Below are positions 47,110 to 54,989 of a stretch of DNA of 64,000 nt, in pieces. Numbering within the stretch: position 1 is the first letter of the stretch; each line of letters opens with the position of its first letter. Location of the stretch: NCBI GenBank assembly GCA_000967895.1, contig FO203512.1, forward strand, positions 2,317,350 through 2,381,349. Reading direction: 5' to 3'. A model generated the notes under the pieces. It did not search any database. It was not told the origin of the DNA and worked only from the letters and a program-made list of their open reading frames with translations. Position numbers and translations under genes: made by a program. Source of the stretch: Oleispira antarctica RB-8. GTDB lineage: Bacteria; Pseudomonadota; Gammaproteobacteria; Pseudomonadales; Oceanobacteraceae.

Positions 47110-47940
47110 TTACTGAATGGCCTTGTTACGAGAAAAAGAAGGTAAACTGGCAAATTCATCCCAGTGCATCCAAACCGCTTCAGCTTTACCCACTATGTTT
47201 TCAGCAGGTACGAACGACATTGGGTCACCGGTCACAGGATTCTTCCATAAACGACTGTCTGAACTACGACCTCGGTTATCACCCATCATAAAGTAATGAC
47301 CCTCTGGCACAGTCCACTCACCTTCAGGACCATAATTTGCCCCAGGCGTCCACTGTACCTCATGCGGGCCAGTATCTAATGTCTCTTCTAATAAATACTT
47401 AACTGGGCGATGCTTGGGCTCAGCCGATTTAATCGCAATATTCTTTTCATCGCCATTAATCGTCAACTGCCCACCTTTATACACCACATGATCTCCTGGC
47501 AAACCAATCACGCGCTTAATAAAGTAACGCTTATCATGAGGTGGAAAAAACACCATCACATCGCCGCGTTCAGGTTCATTAATTCCCACAAGTAAATTAC
47601 GAAATACCGGCATGCGCAAACCATAATGAAATTTACTCACCAAGATAAAGTCGCCTTTAACTAAAGTAGACTCCATTGAACCGGAAGGAATTTGAAACGG
47701 CTCAGCAATAAAAGAACGCAATACAAACACTACAACTAAAACAGGAAAAAATGATTTAGATTGCTCAATCCAAACCGGTTCCTTTGCCGCCGACTGCAGA
47801 GCTTGCTTATCAGCGCCCTGCCCGTCCAATAAATTGATATGCGCCAAACGTTTTGGCAAAAAGAAAAAACGATCAGCAAGAGCAACCAAGCCAGTCACGA
47901 CGGTCAGTACCATCAAAATCAAGGGAAAATCAATATCCAT
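47110..47940 (-). CDS. lepB: Signal peptidase I
   Basis: 276 residues. Two N-terminal membrane segments, then the catalytic Ser in PSGSMEST and the Lys in DKRYFIKRVIGLPGD. It removes signal peptides at the periplasmic face. LepA, the usual neighbour, is absent upstream; dgt is there instead. The next gene downstream is the 41-residue CPFC protein. Confidence 0.96.
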   Translation of the reverse strand: MDIDFPLILMVLTVVTGLVALADRFFFLPKRLAHINLLDGQGADKQALQSAAKEPVWIEQSKSFFPVLVVVFVLRSFIAEPFQIPSGSMESTLVKGDFILVSKFHYGLRMPVFRNLLVGINEPERGDVMVFFPPHDKRYFIKRVIGLPGDHVVYKGGQLTINGDEKNIAIKSAEPKHRPVKYLLEETLDTGPHEVQWTPGANYGPEGEWTVPEGHYFMMGDNRGRSSDSRLWKNPVTGDPMSFVPAENIVGKAEAVWMHWDEFASLPSFSRNKAIQ

Positions 47941-48008
47941 AATATCTAAACTATTCCAAACGCATAATTATTAAGAGCCCGCATTGTAACCACACCTTAC
48001 TGTCATAG

Positions 48009-49376
48009 CTAGCGCCCAGGCGGGCTATACCCAGAGAATTGCTGCGCGGTATCGGCGGCATAGTTATCAGTCATCCCTGCCACATAATCTAATACCCGCA
48101 TATACGCCTGATACAAAGTCCAATCGGCTTGCGGCGCACTGGGGCCCATCATTTCAAGCACCCGACTATTGCGATAGGTAGAGCGACCCGTTTCAATTAA
48201 CTCTTTCGCCGCTTCTAAAAATGCCGTTAATAAATTGGCTAAGGTAGAATACGCCCCCACCTCAATCGCCGTTTTACGCGGGTCTTTAAAAATACGCTCA
48301 CGCGCTAACGACTTTGCATTGTTAATAACGTCTCTGACCACATCAGGGCAATGATCACTCAACTCTCCCACTAAAGTGCCTGCCAACAACTCCGTTTCAT
48401 TGTCTAAAAATGCCTGACTAACCGCAACAACCATTTTTTCCATTGCCTTGCCACGCAACATAGACAAACGTCGGCGTTCATTATCAGCACTATTAAAGTC
48501 AACCTCATAACGATGCCATTCATCAGCCAGTAACGGCTTCAAAATTGCCTCAACTTCGCTATAACGTAAAATCCCCATCTCAATGCCATCTTCAAGATCG
48601 ATCAAGCCATAACAAATATCGTCAGCAATCTCCATAAGATAGACCAAAGGATGACGACACCATTTATTGGTCATGCCTTTTGAATTAACGCCCTGAGGAA
48701 TTAACCCCAAATCACTCGCGATACTTTTAAGAATCGAAAACTCACTTTGAAAACACCCAAATTTATTCGCCTTAGCACCACTGGCCGATGCATGTTCAAC
48801 CGTCCAAGGATATTTTAAAAACGTTCCCAATGTTGCTTGGGTAAGACGCATCCCGCCGCTAAAACGATGATATTCAACCTGAGTCACAAGACGAAAGCCC
48901 TGTGCATTACCTTCAAAACTGCGCAAATCCGCTTTTTCTAAATCACTTAAGCCATCCAGTAAAAAAGCATTTTGAGAATCTAAAAACCAATGACGAATGG
49001 CATCTTCGCCGGTATGGCCATAAGGAGGATTACCAATATCGTGCGCCAAACACGCCGCTTGTAAAATAGCGCCCACATCACCCGGAGTAATCGATTCAGG
49101 AAAAGATGAATTATTAGCTTTTAACCCCTCAGCGACTCGAAACCCTAAACTACGCCCCACACAACTCACTTCCAAACTGTGCGTTAAACGATTATGAACG
49201 TGATCATTTTCAGATAATGGATGCACCTGAGTTTTACGATCCAAGCGTCGAAAGGCGCTGGAAAATATAATTCTATCCTGATCTTTATGAAAAGGTGATC
49301 GGCCATCTTCATGCCGTGTTGATGTTTCACCAACCCTCAAGGGCTGCAATAACTTCGTCCAATCCATCATACTCAT
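48009..49376 (-). CDS. dgt: Deoxyguanosinetriphosphate triphosphohydrolase-like HD protein
   Basis: 455 residues. An HD domain with RLTHSLEV, AHDIGNPPYGHTGE and the later YLMEIADDICYGLIDLEDG fits dGTPases, which cut dNTPs to nucleoside and triphosphate. Family type is the longer Dgt form. Starts 15 bases after pheA stop. Confidence 0.92.
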   Translation of the reverse strand: MSMMDWTKLLQPLRVGETSTRHEDGRSPFHKDQDRIIFSSAFRRLDRKTQVHPLSENDHVHNRLTHSLEVSCVGRSLGFRVAEGLKANNSSFPESITPGDVGAILQAACLAHDIGNPPYGHTGEDAIRHWFLDSQNAFLLDGLSDLEKADLRSFEGNAQGFRLVTQVEYHRFSGGMRLTQATLGTFLKYPWTVEHASASGAKANKFGCFQSEFSILKSIASDLGLIPQGVNSKGMTNKWCRHPLVYLMEIADDICYGLIDLEDGIEMGILRYSEVEAILKPLLADEWHRYEVDFNSADNERRRLSMLRGKAMEKMVVAVSQAFLDNETELLAGTLVGELSDHCPDVVRDVINNAKSLARERIFKDPRKTAIEVGAYSTLANLLTAFLEAAKELIETGRSTYRNSRVLEMMGPSAPQADWTLYQAYMRVLDYVAGMTDNYAADTAQQFSGYSPPGR

Positions 49377-49391
49377 AATCTTTATAACAAC

Positions 49392-50276
49392 TTATATTAT
49401 TGAAACAAATTCATTTTTACGGCGATAACCATGCGCAGGATAACTGCCCAAAACTCGAACATCTTTAGCAAAAAAATCAAATTCAGATAATGCACGCACC
49501 ATATTCGTTTGCTCAGGATGGCCCGCCAAATCTATATGAAAATGCGTCGCCTCCATCGTACCGCCATCCATATAACTTTCCAGCTTAATAAGATTCACAC
49601 CATTGGTCGCAAACCCACCCAACGCCTTATACAAAGCAGCAGGAATATTACGCACTGAGAAAAGCAGGCTCGTGATATAAAACTGTTCAGCGTCATAAAC
49701 CTTAGAACTAGCCGTTTTAGCCAACACAATAAAACGTGTGGTATTACCACTCACATCCTGAAAATTTTCGGCCACCACATTTAAGCCGTACAACTCAGCC
49801 GCCAACACAGACGCGATCGCGCTATGAGAATCAGCGCTTACACCTTTATTAGCCAAATTTTTAGCCGCCAAATCTTTAGCTGAAAGCGCTGTATCAACGG
49901 CCGCCACCGCCTTAATATTCAATTTAGCCAAATGATGAAAACACTGCGCCAATGCCTGCGGATGCGAACTCACCGTTTTTATATCGGCCAGCTCAACCCC
50001 AGGCAATGCCAGCAAACAATGATTAACCGGCTCAAAGTGCTCGGCCACAATCTGCAAATGTGTTCGCGGTAATAAGCGATAAATTTCCTCTACCCGACCA
50101 GCGGTGGAATTCTCCAAAGGAATCATCGCGTATTGTGCCTCGCCCCGCTCAACCATTAAGATTGCTGATTGAAAATCTTCGCAAGCAAATGCCTCCAAAT
50201 CAGGAAAAACCCGCTGACACGCTAAGTGCGAATAAGCACCGGAAACACCTTGGTAAGCAATTATCTGTTTATCCAT
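49392..50276 (-). CDS. pheA: Prephenate dehydratase with ACT domain
   Basis: 294 residues, no chorismate mutase domain. The catalytic motif TRF lies in GNTTRFIVL (about 185-193) and the C-terminal ACT domain (about 205-285) has the Phe-sensing LESY segment (usually ESRP). It makes phenylpyruvate for phenylalanine. An extra Ala/Lys-rich stretch (AKDLAAKNLANKGVSADSH) lies before the catalytic loop. Confidence 0.93.
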   Translation of the reverse strand: MDKQIIAYQGVSGAYSHLACQRVFPDLEAFACEDFQSAILMVERGEAQYAMIPLENSTAGRVEEIYRLLPRTHLQIVAEHFEPVNHCLLALPGVELADIKTVSSHPQALAQCFHHLAKLNIKAVAAVDTALSAKDLAAKNLANKGVSADSHSAIASVLAAELYGLNVVAENFQDVSGNTTRFIVLAKTASSKVYDAEQFYITSLLFSVRNIPAALYKALGGFATNGVNLIKLESYMDGGTMEATHFHIDLAGHPEQTNMVRALSEFDFFAKDVRVLGSYPAHGYRRKNEFVSII

Positions 50277-50457
50277 GATACCTTCAAATTTGTAGCTTAA
50301 TGCCTAGCTTAATTTACTCATTTAATTGACCGCTAAACACCCTTAATAATAAAACAAGTGTACTCCAGACAGCCTTGTCCTTATACGTTTTTGTTATGAC
50401 TATTGATTTTAATATCGTTTTGCGCTCTTTTTTGTAAAAGCACACAAGAACAATAAA

Positions 50458-50619
50458 ATGAGCAGTGCGCCTCGACATACCAGCGTTGAAGAAGCCCTAA
50501 ACAATATCGGTATTCAACCCGCTCAATCGACTTCATCTATTAAACGAACACGTAAACGGCCCACTAAAAACGCACAAGCCGCTGATCAACACGAGACGCA
50601 CCATAACCCTGCCGACTGA
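50458..50619 (+). CDS. Possible 53-residue polar protein
   Basis: Open frame from ATG 50458 (AAGAA upstream) to TGA 50619. Its N-terminal half (HTSVEEALNNIGIQPAQ) looks like a coding helix, and the rest is basic (KRTRKRPTK). It overlaps the 3' end of the DUF6482 gene on the other strand by 56 bases. No family is recognised. The stretch 50277-50457 holds no gene I can support. Confidence 0.35.
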   Translation: MSSAPRHTSVEEALNNIGIQPAQSTSSIKRTRKRPTKNAQAADQHETHHNPAD

Positions 50620-50860
50620 TCATTTCATCATGTGCGCAAGCCTGATCAACAAAAGCACAATGAAGCCCAGCACTGATCAAACGGCCATAACACTCACTCA
50701 AACCCCGAAATACCTGCGGGCGCGTTGATCTATTTTGGGTCAACAAAGAGCGCACACCCTCATTAATAATTTGAATCAAATACAAACTCCCCTGATTGCA
50801 GAGAATATGCACCTCAGCATCACCCTGCCGCACTACTTTCTTAAACTCATTAAAATTCAT
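50564..50860 (-). CDS. DUF6482 family protein
   Basis: 98 residues from ATG 50860 (GGAG eight bases upstream; ATG 50866 two codons earlier is too close to it). It has the short-family layout: a beta-rich start (EVHILCNQGSLYLIQI) and a late AHDEM segment as in pseudomonad DUF6482 proteins. Function unknown. Its upstream side abuts the CRISPR-Cas relic. Confidence 0.7.
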   Translation of the reverse strand: MNFNEFKKVVRQGDAEVHILCNQGSLYLIQIINEGVRSLLTQNRSTRPQVFRGLSECYGRLISAGLHCAFVDQACAHDEMISRQGYGASRVDQRLVRF

Positions 50861-50896
50861 CACCATGACTCCGACTGGCTGATCAAGTAATTAATA

Positions 50897-50933
50897 TACG
50901 AAAGGGTACTGGCTTTAGATTGGTCATTTCGTA
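50897..50933. other. Inverted repeat beside the cas relic
   Basis: TACGAAA (50897-50903) and TTTCGTA (50927-50933) are perfect inverted copies 23 bases apart, between the cas2 remnant and the DUF6482 gene. In an intact type I-E locus the CRISPR leader would lie here, but no repeat is present. Confidence 0.35.
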
Positions 50934-50943
50934 GTAATACGCA

Positions 50944-51018
50944 TCAAAATTTTGAGTTGAGTCCATCAAAATCGATGGGCATCCTTCGGTTTTCACCATA
51001 GGTAATAAAACCAAAACT
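50944..51018 (-). pseudogene. cas2: Type I-E cas2 C-terminal remnant
   Basis: The minus-strand frame 51018-50944 reads FGFITYGENRRMPIDFDGL then ends TGA after SKF. It aligns with the end of E. coli Cas2, FEFQTFGLNRRTPVDLDGL, at 11 or so of 18 positions, including NRR, P and D-DGL. Only about 24 codons remain; the ferredoxin-like N-terminal three quarters are gone. It is joined directly to the cas1 remnant, so one deletion removed the rest of cas1 and most of cas2. Confidence 0.85.
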
Positions 51019-51248
51019 GCAAATCATCATACAATGCCAACTTCGCTTGATATAAAAGCTTATCGGATCTAGCGCCACCTGGCAGAATACAAACGTACTC
51101 CAGCCTCACCCACCGGAATATGCATCCGTTCGCCATTTTTATCGATAACTACAAAGGCACCATCTGTCACATCAATTTGGCCCATACCAACAAAAATCAT
51201 TGAATTTTGATCTTTGAGTGGGATGGGTTTTAGGGAAATAAATATCAC
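51019..51248 (-). pseudogene. cas1: Type I-E cas1 remnant, deleted and frameshifted
   Basis: From GTG 51248 (AAGGA just upstream) the minus strand reads LKPIPLKDQNSMIFVGMGQI and continues to HIPVG, closely matching E. coli type I-E Cas1 (LNPIPLKDRVSMIFLQYGQI). After HIPVG about 30 residues are missing; reading resumes with EAGVRLYSA and stops at TAG (51069). A frame change at 51079 then gives GGARSDKLLYQAKLALYDDL, matching GGARSDKLLYQAKLALDEDL. The catalytic Glu and His lie beyond the break, so no adaptation activity is possible. This is the integrase of CRISPR spacer uptake in decay. Confidence 0.92.
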
Positions 51249-51360
51249 GTCCTTATATCCTTAAATAGAGCGCTTAATTAAGGTAAGTCATGCTGGTATT
51301 TACGCTGTACGCTCATAAAAATACGTTTCGCTTCTTGCTTTAAATCCACGACCGCTGATA

Positions 51361-51388
51361 TTTCTAAGCTGCCTATGCGGCAGCAAAC
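51361..51388 (-). CRISPR. Solitary type I-F-like CRISPR repeat
   Basis: 28 bases. On the minus strand it reads GTTTGCTGCCGCATAGGCAG then CTTAGAAA. The type I-F consensus, as I recall it for Pectobacterium, is GTTCACTGCCGTACAGGCAG then CTTAGAAA; 24 of 28 positions agree. The GCTGCC/GGCAGC stem recognised by Cas6f (Csy4) and the TTAGAAA tail are kept. No second repeat is seen at 60-base spacing on either side. It lies 113 bases upstream of the cas1 remnant on the same strand, an order not normal for type I-E. Confidence 0.75.
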
Positions 51389-51431
51389 TAGAAGGTACTT
51401 GTGCAAAAAGTTTTTACTTACGGCATAGAAA

Positions 51432-52259
51432 CTAAATGTCTAGTGTCATTACAAGCCCAACACCCGTTAGAGTTTGATCGTCGGTTAAAAAATAATCTGA
51501 GTTAGAGGTATAATATTCATTATTCTGAAAAGAGCTATAGATAGAACCCTTGAACTGTAAGTTCTCATGCGCTTGAAAAGCTAGTCCAAGTTCAGCGCCA
51601 ACTGCTGGACCACTTTCAACATAGCTTCCATCATTGAATTCTGTGTCTGTTTGCAAGCCGAACAAGAACTGGCCAGTGACAAACCATTTTGAATTTAGCA
51701 TCGCTTTGGCGTTAGTGCTAACGGTATAGCTATGACCCCCTGAAGTAGTATCCGTCCCCTCTTGTAGAGCTGCACTTAACTCCAACTCAAGTCCTGTTTT
51801 AACATTATCAACATCAGTTGCGCGTAACACTGCGCCTATTTCGATGGTGTCTCTATATCCTTCTTGACGAACATCATAATCCGCGTAAAAGAGATGGCGT
51901 TTATTGCCTGTCTCGATTGCTAGACCCGCCTTGATATTAAAATCTGCGTATTTCTCTTCATCTTCAATATCATAAAAAGTTGCGCCCATAGAAATTAACG
52001 GGATAACACTTCCCATCTTAGAACCACTATGTACAAGATCTAACTCACTGATATTCATGTCTGTATTTTCGACTACCGAGCTATCTCTATTACTGAAATC
52101 CTGCTTAATCGTCGCAGCAGTATACTGCGCCATAAGGTAGGTACTGTTCGATTGAATGTCTGTTTCAAGAATTGGAACTTCGGCCTGTGCGGTTTGCAAA
52201 ATAAAGGTCACTGCCAAAATTGAGGCTGATAAGCCGTTTAAGATTATTTTATGATTCAT
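51432..52259 (-). CDS. Predicted outer-membrane beta-barrel protein
   Basis: 275 residues with a signal peptide ending TAQA (about residue 26). Strand-like alternation fills the rest (for example LGLAFQAHENLQFKGSIY and VGLVMTLDI at the end). No family is recognised. It sits between the WYL gene and the Cas relic, where the effector genes of an intact locus would be expected, so it may have replaced them. Confidence 0.72.
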   Translation of the reverse strand: MNHKIILNGLSASILAVTFILQTAQAEVPILETDIQSNSTYLMAQYTAATIKQDFSNRDSSVVENTDMNISELDLVHSGSKMGSVIPLISMGATFYDIEDEEKYADFNIKAGLAIETGNKRHLFYADYDVRQEGYRDTIEIGAVLRATDVDNVKTGLELELSAALQEGTDTTSGGHSYTVSTNAKAMLNSKWFVTGQFLFGLQTDTEFNDGSYVESGPAVGAELGLAFQAHENLQFKGSIYSSFQNNEYYTSNSDYFLTDDQTLTGVGLVMTLDI

Positions 52260-52400
52260 TATGTATAACTTTTTTCCATGTTGTGATTACTATTGTTTAT
52301 CGATCAGGCAGTAGTTGCGATCCTTCGCAAAGCAGTCCGTGCTTCATCCTTGTATAGCCATTTCACCTGAACTCTTGACCTGTTTCAATACTGGTCAAAT

Positions 52401-52426
52401 AACAGGGTCGTTTTTCAACCCTGTTT
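52401..52426 (-). terminator. Intrinsic terminator of the WYL gene
   Basis: AACAGGGT (52401-52408) pairs with ACCCTGTT (52418-52425), placed 11 bases past the WYL stop. An imperfect T-rich stretch follows on the minus strand. Upstream, TTGACC and GGTCAA (52375-52398) are a further inverted pair. Confidence 0.6.
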
Positions 52427-52436
52427 TATCACTTTA

Positions 52437-53312
52437 CTATTTCAAATATGTTTCAAACGTTTTGAGGCAGTGCTGGCTAATCACTATTTGTTGAGCTTCG
52501 GGCTTTTGCTGATATTGGTCTAGTCGTAGGCGCTGTAATAGGTATTTTGCTAATGCGGCGCGTACGGATATTTCTCGTGTCCAGGTGCCTTGTTCGTTTT
52601 GCTGCATTTGATAATCTAAGGCGATGATTTTTTGCTGTTGATTATTTAGTCGAATGTCGGGTTCTATGCTTAATGTCAGCAGTGTATTCCAGTGTTCGTC
52701 TTGATCTTTGCCGTTTAGGCTCGGGCCTTCAAACTCTGGCTTGAGTGCTTCTGACTCAAAACAGAAGCGTGAGAGTACGAAGTCTCGGTAGCCGTTGTTT
52801 TTTTCGCAGTGCGCTCTCACGTGATAGCGCAGTCCGTCAAATACTAGGCTGTGAGGGCTTATAATTCTTGATTCATAATCTGGGCTGGATAATGAGTGAT
52901 AGCCTATGTCGATGCGTTGTTTGTTGCGTATAGCGCGCAGTATTGGGCGTATGAGATTGGGGTCTATGTTTCGCAATGGTGCTTCAAGCAGTTGTATACC
53001 GACCACATCTGACAGTTCGTTGCGACAATATTCGTCGATGTGCCCGTGGGTATAGGCGGGGCTGAATTCAGCACTGGGCTTATGACCTTTGAGTGACGGG
53101 TCATATATTAAGTTGCTGGCTTGATATTGGGTGTATTCTGCAAGTAGCTTTTTGGCTTTACTGCGGCCAAAGCCGAATTCTTGCTGTAGGTGTTGTAATG
53201 TTAGGCGGCCTTCCCATTGAATGATGATTTCAATGTAGGCATAGCATTGCCTCTGTTCGCGACTGAGTTTTTCTATTGTTTGTTCGGATTGGGTATTTAA
53301 GCTGGCATCCAC
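52437..53312 (-). CDS. WYL-domain transcriptional regulator (BrxR/CapW-like)
   Basis: 291 residues from GTG 53312 (AGGA upstream). Winged helix at the N-terminus (about 15-75, with TLQHLQQEFGFGRSKAKKLL), a linker with NLIYDPSLKGHKPSAEFSPA typical of this group, a WYL domain (about 125-200, with DIGYHSLS and PHSLVFDGLRYHVRAHC) and a C-terminal WCX part. Such regulators guard phage-defence operons and often respond to nucleotides or DNA ends. Here it may be the surviving regulator of the lost CRISPR-Cas locus downstream. Confidence 0.88.
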   Translation of the reverse strand: MDASLNTQSEQTIEKLSREQRQCYAYIEIIIQWEGRLTLQHLQQEFGFGRSKAKKLLAEYTQYQASNLIYDPSLKGHKPSAEFSPAYTHGHIDEYCRNELSDVVGIQLLEAPLRNIDPNLIRPILRAIRNKQRIDIGYHSLSSPDYESRIISPHSLVFDGLRYHVRAHCEKNNGYRDFVLSRFCFESEALKPEFEGPSLNGKDQDEHWNTLLTLSIEPDIRLNNQQQKIIALDYQMQQNEQGTWTREISVRAALAKYLLQRLRLDQYQQKPEAQQIVISQHCLKTFETYLK

Positions 53313-53462
53313 TGCGTAATTCCTGTCATCCTTGTTGAAATAATAATTTCGCCAATTAAAACGTTATTAATCAATAGAAACTAGCATAATTATGGCGATC
53401 ACCCTAGCGTTCCTATGTTTCATTGGTAGCATTCATTACAAAAGCAATAAAAAATAGGCAAT

Positions 53463-53495
53463 AAAAAAGGACAGCACTCAAAGAATACTGACCTT
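53463..53495 (-). terminator. Intrinsic terminator of the glutaredoxin gene
   Basis: On the minus strand AAGGTCAG pairs with CTGTCCTT (one mismatch) around 13 bases, followed by a T-run. It lies about 30 bases past the gene stop. Confidence 0.7.
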
Positions 53496-53523
53496 ATTGT
53501 TTTCTTAATCTATTTTACCGAGT

Positions 53524-53913
53524 TTAAGCAGCACGGGTCTCGGCATCGGTAGGACCAAAGCGCTGTTCAAGGTAGTTAATAATGTCACCTGACTCGTACA
53601 TCCAACGTACATCGCCACTGTCTTCTTCTATACGCAGGCAAGGCACTTTCAGCTGGCCACCACCTTTTAGTAATTCTTCTTTAAATTTTTCGCTGCGTTT
53701 GGCGTCGCGGGTTTCTATGTTTAGCGCACTGCGCTTCATGGAACGGCGTACCTTTACGCAAAATGGGCAGGCAGCGTATTGATACAAGGCCATTTTTTTT
53801 GTTTGTGCATCAATCAAAGTTTGTTCATAGGCATCACGTTTAATGCTTTTTGGGGTAAATACCCAATTAAAAAACAAGATTAAAGCGCCTAATATCGCTC
53901 GAACTACAACCAT
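53524..53913 (-). CDS. Membrane-anchored glutaredoxin-like protein
   Basis: 129 residues. A hydrophobic anchor (about 3-20) precedes a glutaredoxin domain with the CPFC dithiol site (about 49-52), then KGGGQLKVPCLRIEE carrying the cis-proline and GDIINYLEQRFG. It is paralogous to the protein at 46529-46969. A role in thiol exchange at the inner face of the membrane is likely; the target is unknown. Confidence 0.85.
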   Translation of the reverse strand: MVVVRAILGALILFFNWVFTPKSIKRDAYEQTLIDAQTKKMALYQYAACPFCVKVRRSMKRSALNIETRDAKRSEKFKEELLKGGGQLKVPCLRIEEDSGDVRWMYESGDIINYLEQRFGPTDAETRAA

Positions 53914-54049
53914 GGTGCTCTCCTGCGTCGAATTTGACCGCTTTCATTATTTAGTATGATAGGCGCGCATTATACTTATCTGACGTTTAGTAGCTAGCAC
54001 ACAGGTCAATCCACTTGCCTGCAATACCTGTCTAGGGTATAAAGCGCTT

Positions 54050-54925
54050 ATGAAAACTCCAAAAAGAATCCAACCTTTAGTTGATGATGGTGTTGTGGAC
54101 GAAGTCCTCAGCCAATTAATGAGTGGTAAAGAAGCCACTGTCTTTGTTGTGCGCTGCGGCGACGAAATTCGCTGCGCCAAGGTTTATAAAGAAGCTGCTA
54201 AACGTAGCTTCAAACAAGCCGTGCAATATCAAGAAGGCCGCAAGAGCAAAAATAGCCGTCGCCAACGTGCGATGGAAAAAGGCTCTAAGTTCGGCCGCAA
54301 GCAGCAAGAAGAGTCTTGGCATAACGCCGAGGTTGATGCGCTGTACCGCTTAGCAGAAGCTGGCGTACGTGTGCCAACCCCTTATGGCTGCTTTGATGGC
54401 GTACTACTGATGGAATTGGTCACTTATGACGGGGGCGAAGTTGCTCCTCGTTTAAATGATGTCTCCATGACCCACGAACAAGCCCTTGAAGATCACTTAA
54501 CCGTCATGAACGATGTTAAGCGTATGCTTGTTGCTGGCCTGGTGCATGGTGATTTATCCGAATTCAACGTACTTGTCGATGACTATGGCCCTGTCATTAT
54601 CGACTTACCTCAAGCCGTAGACGCAGCGGCGAACAATCACGCCAAGTCGATGCTAGAGCGCGATGTCGCCAATATGACCGAATATTATGGCCAATATGCC
54701 CCCGAGCTATTGCGCACCAACTACGCAAAAGAAATGTGGGCCTTGTACGAAGATGGCGACCTAACCGCCGATACCATTCTGACTGGATTGTTCGAAGAAG
54801 CAACGGAAGAAGCGGATGTTGATTCGGTCATGAACGAAATCAGATCGGTACTCGCGGAAGAACGTAAGCGCAAAGAGCGCTTAGAAAACGCTGATGACGA
54901 CTACACCTACGAGCAACTTCAATAA
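54050..54925 (+). CDS. RIO1-like serine protein kinase (PA4780 family)
   Basis: 291 residues. The RIO catalytic core is visible: SGKEATVFVV as phosphate loop, AKVYK as the ATP-lysine region, HGDLSEFNVLV as catalytic loop and IIDLPQAVD in place of DFG. Pseudomonad PA4780 homologs are of the same length and keep the basic GRKSKNSRRQRAMEKGSKFG segment. Substrate unknown. Single gene in front of the GGDEF-EAL gene. Confidence 0.92.
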   Translation: MKTPKRIQPLVDDGVVDEVLSQLMSGKEATVFVVRCGDEIRCAKVYKEAAKRSFKQAVQYQEGRKSKNSRRQRAMEKGSKFGRKQQEESWHNAEVDALYRLAEAGVRVPTPYGCFDGVLLMELVTYDGGEVAPRLNDVSMTHEQALEDHLTVMNDVKRMLVAGLVHGDLSEFNVLVDDYGPVIIDLPQAVDAAANNHAKSMLERDVANMTEYYGQYAPELLRTNYAKEMWALYEDGDLTADTILTGLFEEATEEADVDSVMNEIRSVLAEERKRKERLENADDDYTYEQLQ

Positions 54926-54989
54926 GTAATAGTTTCATTTTTACATTCTTTGTCTAGGCTTTACATACGCTCTAGATGAAATGTAATAA

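Noticed and set aside
51246-51430. 43-codon minus-strand frame ending RKYQHDLP that runs through the CRISPR-like repeat
   Set aside because: No start or family recognised, and the 28-bp I-F-like repeat explains the middle of it; kept only as an alternative reading.
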